Shown here: positions 46,604-55,901 of the stretch, piece by piece
Position numbering within the stretch: the stretch's first letter is position 1
Layout of the letters: every line of letters starts with the position of its first letter
Assembly (NCBI GenBank): GCA_029210175.1
Contig: JARGPL010000003.1
Location: 124,001-188,000, forward strand
Source of the DNA: Minwuia sp.
GTDB taxonomy: Bacteria; Pseudomonadota; Alphaproteobacteria; Minwuiales; Minwuiaceae
Length of the DNA stretch: 64,000 nt
Direction: 5' to 3'
The notes under the pieces: generated by a model
The model's input: the letters and a program-made list of their open reading frames with translations, nothing else
What the model was told of the DNA's origin: nothing
The model's database searches: none
Translations under genes and position numbers: made by a program

Positions 46604-47386
46604 CTATCGACGCACGGCCAGTGCCTCGACAGGCAGGCCGTTGCCGCGCCAGGCGGTATAGAGTTCCAGCGCCAGGTAGGCGTCGGAGCCGAGTGCGCGC
46701 GGTTCCGCCAGCCGCTGGTCATCACAGAACTGCAAACGCCGGTGTACCGACCCGACAGCGCCCCAGCGCAGCAGGTATCCCGGCATGCCGTTGGTCTGCC
46801 CCTGGGTCAGTTGCTCGCCGCGCAACCAGAGGCCCACCCGTTCGTCATGGCACTGGAAACACGCCAGGTTCATCTGACCACGGCGTTCGGTATAGAGCGC
46901 CCGACCCTGCTGGAAATGAGGCGCGGCAGGACCATCGACCGCAACGGCCACGGGCTGCCCGGAAGACTGTTCGCGCACCGCCACGGTCAGCGACAGCAGT
47001 TCCTCCGATTCCAGCGGCAGAGCAGACGCGCCCATGCGCAGCGTGCGACAGGCATTGATCTGCGCTTCAAGGTTTCTCAGATCACCGTCCACGACCTTGG
47101 GGAATGCCGTCGCGACACCATCCAGTCCCCGTGAGCCATGACAATCAGCGCAGGATTTCGCAGCCGTTCCCGAACGCCGGGCGAACAGCGCCTGCCCCCG
47201 GTCGAGCCAGAACATCGCCGGATTGGCAAAGCTGTCGCGCTGCATTTCCTGAACCGCCGGCGTTGCGAGCGCCTGGCCGGAGATGGCCGGATCAGGCCGG
47301 GTTGCCATTTCACCCGCCATTGCCTGAGACGCCGAGGTGAACCAGATAATGACCAGCATTGAGCCGAAAGGGAGGAACCGCGTCAT
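46604..47386 (-). CDS. soxA: SoxA-type diheme sulfur-oxidation cytochrome
   Basis: 260 residues. Signal peptide about 1-24. Two heme motifs CADCH (79-83) and CFQCH (176-180), a cysteine at 113 and the SoxA persulfide/heme-ligand cysteine C221 in LQFCDDQ. The C-terminal LEL...AWRGNGLPVEALAVRR matches the SoxA end. SoxA normally works with SoxX to attach thiosulfate to SoxYZ; no other sox gene is in the window. The ATG overlaps the start region of the VOC gene on the opposite strand. Confidence 0.87.
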   Translation of the reverse strand: MTRFLPFGSMLVIIWFTSASQAMAGEMATRPDPAISGQALATPAVQEMQRDSFANPAMFWLDRGQALFARRSGTAAKSCADCHGSRGLDGVATAFPKVVDGDLRNLEAQINACRTLRMGASALPLESEELLSLTVAVREQSSGQPVAVAVDGPAAPHFQQGRALYTERRGQMNLACFQCHDERVGLWLRGEQLTQGQTNGMPGYLLRWGAVGSVHRRLQFCDDQRLAEPRALGSDAYLALELYTAWRGNGLPVEALAVRR

Positions 47387-47774
47387 GGGACTGAGTATTG
47401 CAAGGATCGACCACGTTGTCCTTCACGTCCGCGACATGGAAAGCGCGCTGGCGTTCTATACGGACGTACTCGGGTGCAGGGTCGAACGCACGGTGGAAAG
47501 CATCGGCCTCGTCCAGATGCGCGCCGGGGCCAGCATGATCGATCTGGTGCCAGGTCGCGCCCCGGGAAAGCCTGATGCCAGGGCCCACAACATGGATCAT
47601 TTCTGCGTCCGCATCGACCCCTGGGACGAGTCCGCGATCCGTGCGCATCTGTCGGCGCACGGCATCGAAGCCGGTGAAACGAAGTCCCGCAACGGGGCGG
47701 AAGGTGAAGGACCGTCGATCTATCTCGACGATCCTGACGGCAACATGGTCGAATTGAAGGGGCCGTCATACTGA
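47385..47774 (+). CDS. Glyoxalase/bleomycin-resistance fold (VOC) protein
   Basis: 129 residues from ATG 47385, with GGGAGGAACC in front; the frame to 47337 is not needed. IDHVVLHVRDMESALAFYTDVLGC begins the first beta-alpha-beta-beta-beta unit and supplies the first His metal ligand; the C-terminal IYLDDPDGNMVELKGP gives the Glu ligand. A small metal-dependent enzyme or resistance protein of unknown substrate, divergent from soxA with the start codons overlapping. Confidence 0.9.
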   Translation: MGLSIARIDHVVLHVRDMESALAFYTDVLGCRVERTVESIGLVQMRAGASMIDLVPGRAPGKPDARAHNMDHFCVRIDPWDESAIRAHLSAHGIEAGETKSRNGAEGEGPSIYLDDPDGNMVELKGPSY

Positions 47775-47868
47775 GGCCGGAACTGCGCCCGATCGGTTGG
47801 TAAACGCTTTGTTCAGCATGTTCGGGTAGGATGGTACGGAGATTTCGCCTCCTGTGCCCGGACATGCA

Positions 47869-49920
47869 ATGACTGATTCAGATGTATCCCCGCCGCCGGA
47901 CCTGATCAGCGGTGACCGCCGCCGGATGCGCAGGCGCGCCGGATTTGCGCTTGCGTGCCTGCTGCTGCTTGCGGTGGCAGCGGTGCTGGGCATCGTCGGA
48001 TTTGCCGAAACCGAGCGTGAGCGGCTGGTTGATGAATGGGACGTCCGCCTCGGCCTCGTCGGAGACAGCCGCAAGGCGGCGGTGGAGCGCTGGCTGAATG
48101 ATCGCCGTGCCGAGGTCCTGCGGCTGGCGGCCAACCGTGCCGTGCAGTTCTACCTGATCGACCTCGCCGACCCCGAACTGCCGCGTGAGGAAATCGACGG
48201 CAACCGCCAGTACATCGAGGACCTGTTGCGATCCGAAGCCGAACGCGGAGGATATCTGTCGCCGCGTGACCAGGTTGCATCTGGCAGTGCAGCAGGCATG
48301 TCGCTCGGCGGTATCGTCATCCTCGACAACAACCGCCGTGTGGCTGCCCGCACGCCCGGTGCGCCAGACACAGAAGGACTGGCGCTGGATGGCCTGCGTC
48401 CGGGCCAGGTGCTGGTCATGCCCCCATTCGTCGCCGGTGATGGATTTGGCATGCTGGCGCTGGTCACGGCGATTGGCACCCCTGACGGCGGCGGTGGCGA
48501 ACCCGCCGGCTTCGCGGTGGCATTCCGACCGCTGGATCGTGGCTTCAGTGAAACCCTCGAACAGCCGGGCGATACCGCCGGTGCCGCCGAGAACTTCCTG
48601 ATCGATCGCCAGGATGAAGCCGTCCGATTTCTGACGCCGGTTGGTGACGGCGCTGCAACGCTGTCCCGTCAGGTTTCCGTTTCCGAGAATGACCGCGCGG
48701 CCGTGGCGCTGCTGGGCCGGTCCGGGGGCAGCGGTATCTTCACGGGCTATCAAGGGGATGAGGTGCTGGCCGTCAGCCGCCTGGTGGCAGGCACGGACTG
48801 GACGCTGGTCCGCCAGATCCCGGCCGCAACGGCCTTGTCCGACGGTATCCGCCGGATCTGGCTGATCTCCGGCGCGCTTTTCCTGGCATTGCTGCTGGTC
48901 GCGGCCACGGTTGTCGCTGTCTGGCGCAAGGCTGTCAGCGACCGGCTGGAGGAAACCGCGACCGAGCTTTCGCATGCGCTGAAGGAGGCACATCGGCTCG
49001 GGCGTCTGCTGCGCAACGTGGCCGATGCCGTGCCCAACGGCATCACTGCCGTGGACCGCGATGAACGGGTGCTGTTCGGCAATCGGGCAGCCTTCGCCAC
49101 GATCGATATCTCTGCCGAAGAAGCCGAGGGCATGGCACTGATCAATCTGCTGGGTCCAGGTGGCAGCGCGCCCCTGCATGCGGCCAATGCCACTGTCCGA
49201 AAGGATGGCAGGACCGTGCGGCAAATCGACGATCGCGGGACCGGTCCGGACCGGTCCGTTGTCCGGCGTGTGCATGTGCCCCTGGATGATGATGGCGTGC
49301 TGATCGTCGCCGAGAACATGACCGAGATCGTCGTGGAACGCGAAGCCCGGGCGGCGCAACTGGACGCCCTGGTCAATGTGCTGGTCGACCTGATCGACGC
49401 CAGGGACCGGTATGCGGCGCACCATTCGCAACGGGTTGCGCGGCTGTCGCGCCAGATGGCGGCGGCGATGGACCTGCCCCAGTCCGACCGGGTGGCAGCC
49501 GAGACAGCGGCCCGGCTGATGAACCTGGGCAAGTTGCGCATTGATCCGGCCATCCTGACCAAGACCGACGGGCTGACACCCGACGAACTGGCCGCCATTC
49601 GCGACAGCATCCTGCATTCGGCAGACCTGGTGCAGGGCATTCCGTTCGAAGGACCGGTTGTCGAGACCTTGCGGCAGATGCAGGAACGGCTGGACGGCAG
49701 CGGAAGGCCCAATGGCGTGGCGGGCGAGAAACTGCTGGTACCGGCCCAGATCGTGTCCCTCGCCAATGCCTACGTTGCCCTGATCAGCGAACGCGCCCAT
49801 CGCGCCGCCCACACCCCCGAACAGGCCCTTGAACAACTCTGGCCGGAAGCGGAGAAGACCTGGCGACGGTCCGTCATGGCCGCCCTGGTGCAGGCCAGTG
49901 CGCTGCCGGAGAAGGCATGA
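47869..49920 (+). CDS. Membrane sensor with PAS and degenerate HD-GYP domains
   Basis: 683 residues from ATG 47869 (GTG 47854 also in frame). Two membrane helices (about 25-45 and 330-350) enclose a periplasmic sensor of about 285 residues, dCache-like in size. After a coiled helix a PAS domain (about 382-485) is followed by an HD-GYP-like region (about 500-660). The HD pair, normally H-D at the start of HDIGK, reads M551-N552-L-G-K, and GYP reads GRP, so c-di-GMP hydrolysis is doubtful; the HHSQRV helix and ERLDGSG segment keep the outline. It overlaps the heparinase gene by 4 bases (ATGA) and probably senses an envelope signal and passes it to a partner. Confidence 0.8.
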   Translation: MTDSDVSPPPDLISGDRRRMRRRAGFALACLLLLAVAAVLGIVGFAETERERLVDEWDVRLGLVGDSRKAAVERWLNDRRAEVLRLAANRAVQFYLIDLADPELPREEIDGNRQYIEDLLRSEAERGGYLSPRDQVASGSAAGMSLGGIVILDNNRRVAARTPGAPDTEGLALDGLRPGQVLVMPPFVAGDGFGMLALVTAIGTPDGGGGEPAGFAVAFRPLDRGFSETLEQPGDTAGAAENFLIDRQDEAVRFLTPVGDGAATLSRQVSVSENDRAAVALLGRSGGSGIFTGYQGDEVLAVSRLVAGTDWTLVRQIPAATALSDGIRRIWLISGALFLALLLVAATVVAVWRKAVSDRLEETATELSHALKEAHRLGRLLRNVADAVPNGITAVDRDERVLFGNRAAFATIDISAEEAEGMALINLLGPGGSAPLHAANATVRKDGRTVRQIDDRGTGPDRSVVRRVHVPLDDDGVLIVAENMTEIVVEREARAAQLDALVNVLVDLIDARDRYAAHHSQRVARLSRQMAAAMDLPQSDRVAAETAARLMNLGKLRIDPAILTKTDGLTPDELAAIRDSILHSADLVQGIPFEGPVVETLRQMQERLDGSGRPNGVAGEKLLVPAQIVSLANAYVALISERAHRAAHTPEQALEQLWPEAEKTWRRSVMAALVQASALPEKA

Positions 49921-52391
49921 TGCCAGGCAGGACACCCGTCCTGCTGATCCTGACCGCGATCCTGGGCGCGGCGGTCGGCCCGGGCAGCATGGCAGAACCC
50001 TATGACCCGCATCAGAACCCGCCGAGCCTGCCCCGCGAGATCAATGACTGGATCACGCCCGATGGTGCCAAGGAACTGCGGGAGATGCCCGAAGACAATC
50101 TGATTGCGCTGGAGAACCCGCCCGCTTTCGGCTGGCGGTCGGGTCAGGACCGCTACACGTTCGAAGTGCGGATCGAACGTGACGGGCAACGTTTCATGCA
50201 GTTTGTTACCTCGGCCAGTGCCTTCCGCCCCGACAGGCCGATGGAGCCGGGACAGTATACCTGGCAGGTGAGGCGGCTCGATTCCTTCGGGCGTCCACGG
50301 ACCGATGCTGACGCCCCCCTGCAGGACCCGGAAGGCTGGTCCACGCCCCGGCGCTTCGAGGTCCGTGCCGACGGGATCGCGCTTTCCGTGCCCCCCGTCT
50401 GGGCGGCCTTTGACCGGGCCAGGGAACGCAAGCGCCCCCGATCACTGCCGCCAGACCCGGAGACCGGTCGCTTCAACCCCGAACGGCTGACTGCGGCGCA
50501 ATGGGACGTCTTCGATGTCGTGGCACGGCGTTTCGCGAACGAAGCCGACGGTGCGGCGACCTTCGCCAGGCGACAGACAGACGGCAGCCGCGCCGAACTG
50601 CGACAGTTGATGCGTCGCCTCAACGATGCACTGGCCGTCGCGACGGTACACAGGCAAAAGGCGACCCGCACCCGGGCACGCGAGGTCGCCCAGCTTTATC
50701 TGGACGGACTGATCGGGGAGAACCCGCTTGGCCGCACGGGCCACGACGGCAATGACCTGCTGAACATCCGCATCGCCAAGACCGTCGCGCGCGCCTACGA
50801 CATTCTGAAGAGCGACATGGATCGCGCCACCCTGCTGAAGATCCGCCGCCATATCGAGGCCCGGACGCAGCCAGCGTTCGACTATTTCATGCTGAACGAT
50901 CACGGCAATCTGGGGCAATTCGCTTTGAGTTCGCACGGGTTCCAGATCATGACGCACGTGCTGGCCATCGCCGCTCTGCTCAGCGGTGATTCCGACCGGG
51001 CAACGCTCTGGTTCCGCGACAGCTATCCGCTGGTGTCCATGCTCGTGACCCCCTGGGGTGGCGGCGATGGTGGCTATTCCAACGGGATCAACTATGGCGT
51101 CTGGGAATTCGTGAACCACGTGGACAGCTGGGACGTGATCCACCATAGCACCGGCTTCCCCTATTTCGATACGGCCTGGGTGCGGAACTTCGCCGAGTTC
51201 CTGGCCTACTTCGCGCCTCCGGGTGTGGCCTACACGGGATTTGGCGACGGCGGCGAGTACATCCGCCCCGAACTCTGGTCAGAGATCGCGCGGCTCTATT
51301 CGGAACGCGGCCGCGGCACCTGGGCAGATCCGCTGCTGGCCGGCTGGCAGAGCTATCTGTCGACCCGGCCGGGCAGGAATGCACCGCTGACCAATGCCCT
51401 GCTGTGGCCGCGCCTGTTCAGCGAACGCAGCCCGCTGCCGGACCCGGTGCAGTCACTGGACAGCCTGCCGAATGCGGCCATATTTCCAGACATTGGCTGG
51501 GGCGCGATCCACTCCGACATCAATGATCCGGACCGCTATTCCGTGTTCTTCAAGTCCAGCCAGTTCGGATCCTTCAGCCACAGTCACGCTGACCAGAACA
51601 GTTTCATCATCATGGGCCGGAGCCAGCCCCTGCTGATCGACAGCGGCTACTACGACAATTACCGGTCAGAGCATCACAATGGCTGGACCCGCCAGACCCG
51701 TGCCCACAATGCCATCACCTTCGACGGTGGCAAGGGCCAGCCGATCGACGATCCGGCAGCCCGTGGGCGATTGCTCGGGTACTGGCGTTGCCAGGGCATT
51801 GTCATGATGCGCGGGGATGCGACCGACGCCTATGGACAGGGCATCACCCGCGCGGTGCGTACCCTGCTTTCCCTGCCTGACGGAAAGGTCCTGATCGCGG
51901 ACCACATGGCCGCAGACAGCCCGCGGCAGTGGGAATGGAATTTCCATTCCGCCACACCGGTTCAACCGTCCGGCGATCGGGCAGCCACTGTGCTGAACGG
52001 TCCGGCACGGGCGCATCTGCAGATGCTGCTGGGGCCGGACGTGACGCTGAACCAGTCCAGCGACTTCACGGCGAAACCCAGACCGACGCGGGGTGTCACA
52101 CCCGCAGATCAGTACCATGCGGCCTTCGTGACCCGCCGTCGGAATGCCATGCTTGATCAGCTGACCCTGATCGCGCTGGATCAGGACACGGCGGTCCCCG
52201 ACACCAGCGCCCGACACGATGGACCGGGCCAGGTCAGTTTCAGCATCGGACGCTATGCAGGATCCATCAGCACGGACGGCGTATCCATGACCATCGACGG
52301 CGCGCCCATCGACCCTGCCACTTGCGCCGTGCCACCCCCGGTCCGCGTGGCGGCACGCACCGTACGGCTGAGGCTGGGGGGCCGCGACTGA
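49917..52391 (+). CDS. Secreted heparinase II/III-type polysaccharide lyase
   Basis: 824 residues with a signal peptide (about 1-26). An N-terminal DUF4962-like region (about 30-530) and a heparinase II/III C-terminal domain: FSHSHADQNSF near 552-562 followed by LLIDSGYYDNY and an AHNAITFDGG histidine, the usual active-site surroundings of PL12/PL21-type lyases. Cleaves an acidic polysaccharide by elimination; which one is unknown. ATGA overlap with the sensor gene puts lyase and sensor in one transcript. Confidence 0.88.
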   Translation: MMPGRTPVLLILTAILGAAVGPGSMAEPYDPHQNPPSLPREINDWITPDGAKELREMPEDNLIALENPPAFGWRSGQDRYTFEVRIERDGQRFMQFVTSASAFRPDRPMEPGQYTWQVRRLDSFGRPRTDADAPLQDPEGWSTPRRFEVRADGIALSVPPVWAAFDRARERKRPRSLPPDPETGRFNPERLTAAQWDVFDVVARRFANEADGAATFARRQTDGSRAELRQLMRRLNDALAVATVHRQKATRTRAREVAQLYLDGLIGENPLGRTGHDGNDLLNIRIAKTVARAYDILKSDMDRATLLKIRRHIEARTQPAFDYFMLNDHGNLGQFALSSHGFQIMTHVLAIAALLSGDSDRATLWFRDSYPLVSMLVTPWGGGDGGYSNGINYGVWEFVNHVDSWDVIHHSTGFPYFDTAWVRNFAEFLAYFAPPGVAYTGFGDGGEYIRPELWSEIARLYSERGRGTWADPLLAGWQSYLSTRPGRNAPLTNALLWPRLFSERSPLPDPVQSLDSLPNAAIFPDIGWGAIHSDINDPDRYSVFFKSSQFGSFSHSHADQNSFIIMGRSQPLLIDSGYYDNYRSEHHNGWTRQTRAHNAITFDGGKGQPIDDPAARGRLLGYWRCQGIVMMRGDATDAYGQGITRAVRTLLSLPDGKVLIADHMAADSPRQWEWNFHSATPVQPSGDRAATVLNGPARAHLQMLLGPDVTLNQSSDFTAKPRPTRGVTPADQYHAAFVTRRRNAMLDQLTLIALDQDTAVPDTSARHDGPGQVSFSIGRYAGSISTDGVSMTIDGAPIDPATCAVPPPVRVAARTVRLRLGGRD

Positions 52392-52398
52392 AGGAGTG

Positions 52399-52440
52399 GG
52401 TGGAGCCCGGCCGATCAGAAGACCTGCTCGACGCTCCACC
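52399..52440. terminator. Inverted repeat at the lyase/barrel convergence
   Basis: GGTGGAGC at 52399-52406 and GCTCCACC at 52433-52440, perfect 8-base arms with a 26-base loop, spanning the 23-base gap between the convergent genes. The loop is long for a classical terminator. Confidence 0.35.
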
Positions 52441-54655
52441 GTGTCTGACCGGGCGGCGGGAAGCGGGCGGCGTACTGGAGTTCGATCCTGACCGTGCCAT
52501 CCGTGCGGCGAGGGATGCCCAGGCGGAGCACACCATCGGGCGTGCGCCACTCACTGACCCGTATCAGGCTGTTGGCGTTGATCCGGTCAACGAAATCAGC
52601 TCCGAACTCGCCGCGTTCAAACACTGCCGGCGTACCGTAACGCTGGATCATCAGGCGCTGGATGTCCTGAAACACCTGCTGTGCACCAATCGGATCGCCA
52701 GTCGCCACCAGATCGAAGATTGCTGCGGCTTTCACCAGCCGGTTCCCGTCGTGCAGCAGGGCAAGCCGCTGGGGATTGGCGATCTGTGGCAGATAGGCGG
52801 ACTGATAGACCACCGCTCCCGGTTCCTCGACACCGCCCGTGATCCCGGCGGCGGCCAGCCTGCCCCGGGCCTCGGCCAGGGCCATGCGCGGTGTCAGGTC
52901 GATCAGGTCCAGTTCCCCGGGGAAATCACCGTCCACTATTGGCACCAGCGACGGGGACACCGCCGCAGCGCGTTCCTGTCGATCCGCCGCTGTCGCCTTC
53001 TGGAAGGCCAGGGTATAGAAAACGCCCACCCGATAGGCAGAGGTAAAACCGCCCGGTTCAGGCTGTCGGTGGAACAGATCAATGGATGAACCAAAGGTAT
53101 GTGGGCCGGAACGGTAGGCATAACTGGTGGACAGGGTCTGGGCCAGCGTCTCCACATTGTTGGTGCCTTCCTGGTCTTGTAACAGCAGGCGATAGTTTGC
53201 CCCCAGCGTATGTCCGCCCCGGAACAGGTTGGCGGCAAGCGTCGCGCCCACATCGGTTTCATCGTTTCCGGCACCGGTGATCAACCGCCACAGCACGCCA
53301 GGTGCCACGCTGCCCCGGAAGCCGGCAAATTCGATACCATGAGTGGCGCTCAAGGCGACTTCCCGCGTCGTCGCCAGCGTGTCGGCAACCGAATTTTCCA
53401 CCTGCTGATAGAACAGGTTGGCGCGCCCGGTCCAACCGGACGCAATGGCCGCCGAGAGACCAAGGCGGGAGGATCCGGTCAGTGTCTCGGTCGTGTTGTT
53501 GTCGTTGGCCACGCCTTGCAGAAAACTGTCCCAGGTCATGGAAACGGAGCGGCTGTCTGTAAGGCGGATCGGGCCCGCGATGGTCAGACCGGCGACCTGG
53601 GTGTCCGTGCTGTTGGCGCGGGTGAAGGAATCCGTGAACTGCTGCAAGCGCCCGCGCAGGGCCAGCCCGTTGTCCAGCCGATACCCGCCGCGCAGATCAA
53701 ACGTCCGGCGGTCGGCGGCCACCACCCCCCCGTTCGGTCGGAATTCCGCACCTGTCTGGTCGAACCGGAAGCTGTAGGTCAGGGATGAACCTTCCGACCG
53801 GCCACTGATTTCGGCCAGCATGGAATAGTCCAGCGCACCGGTTTCCCCGGCACCGCCATTGCCGATATCGCCATTCAGCAGCGCCACTTCGCCTTCAAGA
53901 CTCAATATCTGGCTGCCGACCCGACGTTCATGCACGCCGGCCACGCTGCCCGTCACCTGATTGCGTTCCGGCGTGGCACCATCGGCCTGTCGAAAACCGT
54001 GCACCAGACTGGCCGACCAGGTGCTGCCACCGTCTTCGGTCAGCCAGGACGCGCCATTGAAATAGTCATCGAACCAGTTGTCGAACGCGCTGCCGACATA
54101 GGTCTGCTGGTTTGCGCCCGAACTGAATTGCAGGGAATGCGCCCCGTCCAGCCATCCGATCTGGGGCTGCAGTTCCACCTGCCCGCCTTTCAGGGCACGC
54201 TGCAGCGTGCGGAAGGAATAGAAGCCGAAGAAGTCACCGAACTCCGCCCGCAACGGCACGCGACCATCGCCCTTTGTCCAGGTCAGGTTGGCCCGCTCCG
54301 GCACGATACCGCGTTGGGCGGAACGGAATTCAGAGCTGTTGATCACCCCGTCGAAGCTGCCGCGCAGGAAGTTCCAGGGCGAATAGCGACGTTCCAGGTT
54401 CAGATGCACATCATCAAAGAAATTGAACGCATTGTCAGGATTGGGATTGGCCGACGCGTCGCCCGCGACGCCGGACTGTTCCGCCCGGAACGTATTGGTC
54501 CCGTCCACCCGCCATTCCGGAAGCGGATCGGCAGAATGCCCGATTTCCAGCGATTCCTGGGCGTTCACGGTTCCGGCCAGTGCCAGCCCAAGTGCAGCGC
54601 AGGCACACCGACGCACCAGCTTTCTGTCCTGACGAACATACGTCGCCGGCATCAT
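52415..54655 (-). CDS. Putative outer-membrane beta-barrel protein, unrecognised family
   Basis: 746 residues, last gene of the four-gene envelope operon, ATGA overlap with the upstream gene. Signal peptide about 1-33 (GLALAGTVNAQ). Residues about 60-560 show alternating hydrophobic/polar short strands with many Gly, Asn and aromatic girdle residues, typical of a barrel; the last 170 are more soluble and the protein ends in Phe, as many barrel proteins do. It has no TonB plug or TPRs. I do not recognise a family. Likely the outer-membrane component for the three secreted proteins encoded upstream. Confidence 0.65.
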   Translation of the reverse strand: MMPATYVRQDRKLVRRCACAALGLALAGTVNAQESLEIGHSADPLPEWRVDGTNTFRAEQSGVAGDASANPNPDNAFNFFDDVHLNLERRYSPWNFLRGSFDGVINSSEFRSAQRGIVPERANLTWTKGDGRVPLRAEFGDFFGFYSFRTLQRALKGGQVELQPQIGWLDGAHSLQFSSGANQQTYVGSAFDNWFDDYFNGASWLTEDGGSTWSASLVHGFRQADGATPERNQVTGSVAGVHERRVGSQILSLEGEVALLNGDIGNGGAGETGALDYSMLAEISGRSEGSSLTYSFRFDQTGAEFRPNGGVVAADRRTFDLRGGYRLDNGLALRGRLQQFTDSFTRANSTDTQVAGLTIAGPIRLTDSRSVSMTWDSFLQGVANDNNTTETLTGSSRLGLSAAIASGWTGRANLFYQQVENSVADTLATTREVALSATHGIEFAGFRGSVAPGVLWRLITGAGNDETDVGATLAANLFRGGHTLGANYRLLLQDQEGTNNVETLAQTLSTSYAYRSGPHTFGSSIDLFHRQPEPGGFTSAYRVGVFYTLAFQKATAADRQERAAAVSPSLVPIVDGDFPGELDLIDLTPRMALAEARGRLAAAGITGGVEEPGAVVYQSAYLPQIANPQRLALLHDGNRLVKAAAIFDLVATGDPIGAQQVFQDIQRLMIQRYGTPAVFERGEFGADFVDRINANSLIRVSEWRTPDGVLRLGIPRRTDGTVRIELQYAARFPPPGQTRWSVEQVF

Positions 54656-55155
54656 TCGTCGACTTCCTGAAACTCCATCAGGAAATCGTTCGTACCGGTC
54701 AGCACCACGAACCCGAGTGTCTGGTCATTGAATTCGATCCGCGTACGAACAGTGGCGGAAACCGTGCTGACGATGCGGCGTTCCCCGTCGTCCGCCGTCA
54801 GCCGGGCTTGCTGTAGCGTCTGCACGCCCTGCACGGCCTGGACCTTCAGCACCGCATCACGCGGCACCCTGATGTCCTGATTTTCCGCCAGCCGCGCCCG
54901 GTCAACGAAGTCGTCCGCCACATAGCCACCCTGGTTGCCGGAATTCCAGTCCCGGGCAAAAGCATCCAGAAACCGTTCCACCTCTGCTCTCGGCACCGGG
55001 TTCACCCGGGCAATGCGAACCGCCCCGGTCGGCAACAACGCCGCCGACTGGTCCGGGGTCTGGATGCGGTTGAGCCGCCGCAGTTCCCGCGCCTCGGCAA
55101 CCGTGGCAGCGCAGAACAGGATCAGGGCGAGGATCACCAGAAGTTTTCTCATCAC
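54652..55155 (-). CDS. Small secreted protein, NTF2-like fold suspected
   Basis: 167 residues from a GTG at 55155 that overlaps the upstream stop by 4 bases (a following ATG at 55152 is an alternative). Signal peptide about 1-22 (FCAATVAEA). The mature part begins with an acidic/amphipathic helix (VERFLDAFARDWNSGN) and ends in strand-like sequence (RIEFNDQTLGFVVLTGT), an outline like NTF2/SnoaL folds, without any conserved catalytic residues I recognise. Third gene of the envelope operon. Confidence 0.6.
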   Translation of the reverse strand: MMRKLLVILALILFCAATVAEARELRRLNRIQTPDQSAALLPTGAVRIARVNPVPRAEVERFLDAFARDWNSGNQGGYVADDFVDRARLAENQDIRVPRDAVLKVQAVQGVQTLQQARLTADDGERRIVSTVSATVRTRIEFNDQTLGFVVLTGTNDFLMEFQEVDE

Positions 55156-55901
55156 GCCACCTGCTGGATCGCGTTGACAGTGAAGTTGAACTCACCACCG
55201 CCAAGGGCGGATACGGTGACCGTGATCTGCACGGTGAAACCATTGGTGGCCTTCACCGTCACACTGGTTGGCACGTCCAGCGGCACACGGACATTCAGTG
55301 CGCCTGGCGGATCGAACTCGAACAGGCCGACCAGCCGATCCGGAAACACCTCCGCCGCTGCAAAATCCGTCCCGCCGTTGGACGGGATCTGGGCGATCAG
55401 GGCTGACCCGGTGCTGCCATCGGCCACAACCGTGCAACTGCCGTTGTTGGGGTCGATATCCAGCGACGCGAAGCGGAAGTCGGCGGGTGCCGTGCCACTG
55501 GCCTGCATCTGCACGGTGACGCCCTGACAATTGGCCAGGCCTGCGCCGTTATCGTTGTTGTTGTTGTTGTTGCCTTGATTGGCGTTCACGGCATCCTGCA
55601 ACTGGGCGAATACCTGTCCGTTGTTGTTGCGTACCGGATCGATCTGGTTCAGCGGATTGTTGCCGTTGACGATGTTGATCTGCTTGATCGTGCGGCTGAC
55701 GAAGCGGCGGTTGCCCTGCACCGGGTTGACCGCATTGGTGTTGGCACCGGGTGCCACGATACGGATCGATGTCCGCCCCTTGCCGACGCTGACTTCACCA
55801 CCGAACTGCGCCTGCGCGGGACCGCCGCCCGGCATCAGGGTCACAGCGATGCCCAGAACGATTCCTGCCCGCATGATAGCCATCAGTCCGATGTGCATCA
55901 T
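55152..55901 (-). CDS. Asn-rich secreted protein, unrecognised
   Basis: 249 residues from ATG 55901, overlapping the upstream stop by 4 bases (ATGA). Signal peptide about 1-30 (GGGPAQAQ). Centre: an Asn run (NNNNNN) inside a short Asn/Gly linker about residues 110-125, encoded by GTT/AAC trinucleotides on the opposite strand. The C-terminal half is Val/Thr-rich strands (VTVKATNGFTVQITVTVSA). No family recognised. May be a secreted adhesin or matrix protein of the operon. Confidence 0.6.
   Translation of the reverse strand: MMHIGLMAIMRAGIVLGIAVTLMPGGGPAQAQFGGEVSVGKGRTSIRIVAPGANTNAVNPVQGNRRFVSRTIKQINIVNGNNPLNQIDPVRNNNGQVFAQLQDAVNANQGNNNNNNDNGAGLANCQGVTVQMQASGTAPADFRFASLDIDPNNGSCTVVADGSTGSALIAQIPSNGGTDFAAAEVFPDRLVGLFEFDPPGALNVRVPLDVPTSVTVKATNGFTVQITVTVSALGGGEFNFTVNAIQQVA
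55554..55572. repeat. GTT trinucleotide microsatellite
   Basis: Six uninterrupted GTT units from 55554 encode the Asn run on the minus strand. Being in steps of three it would change protein length without breaking the frame. Confidence 0.85.
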
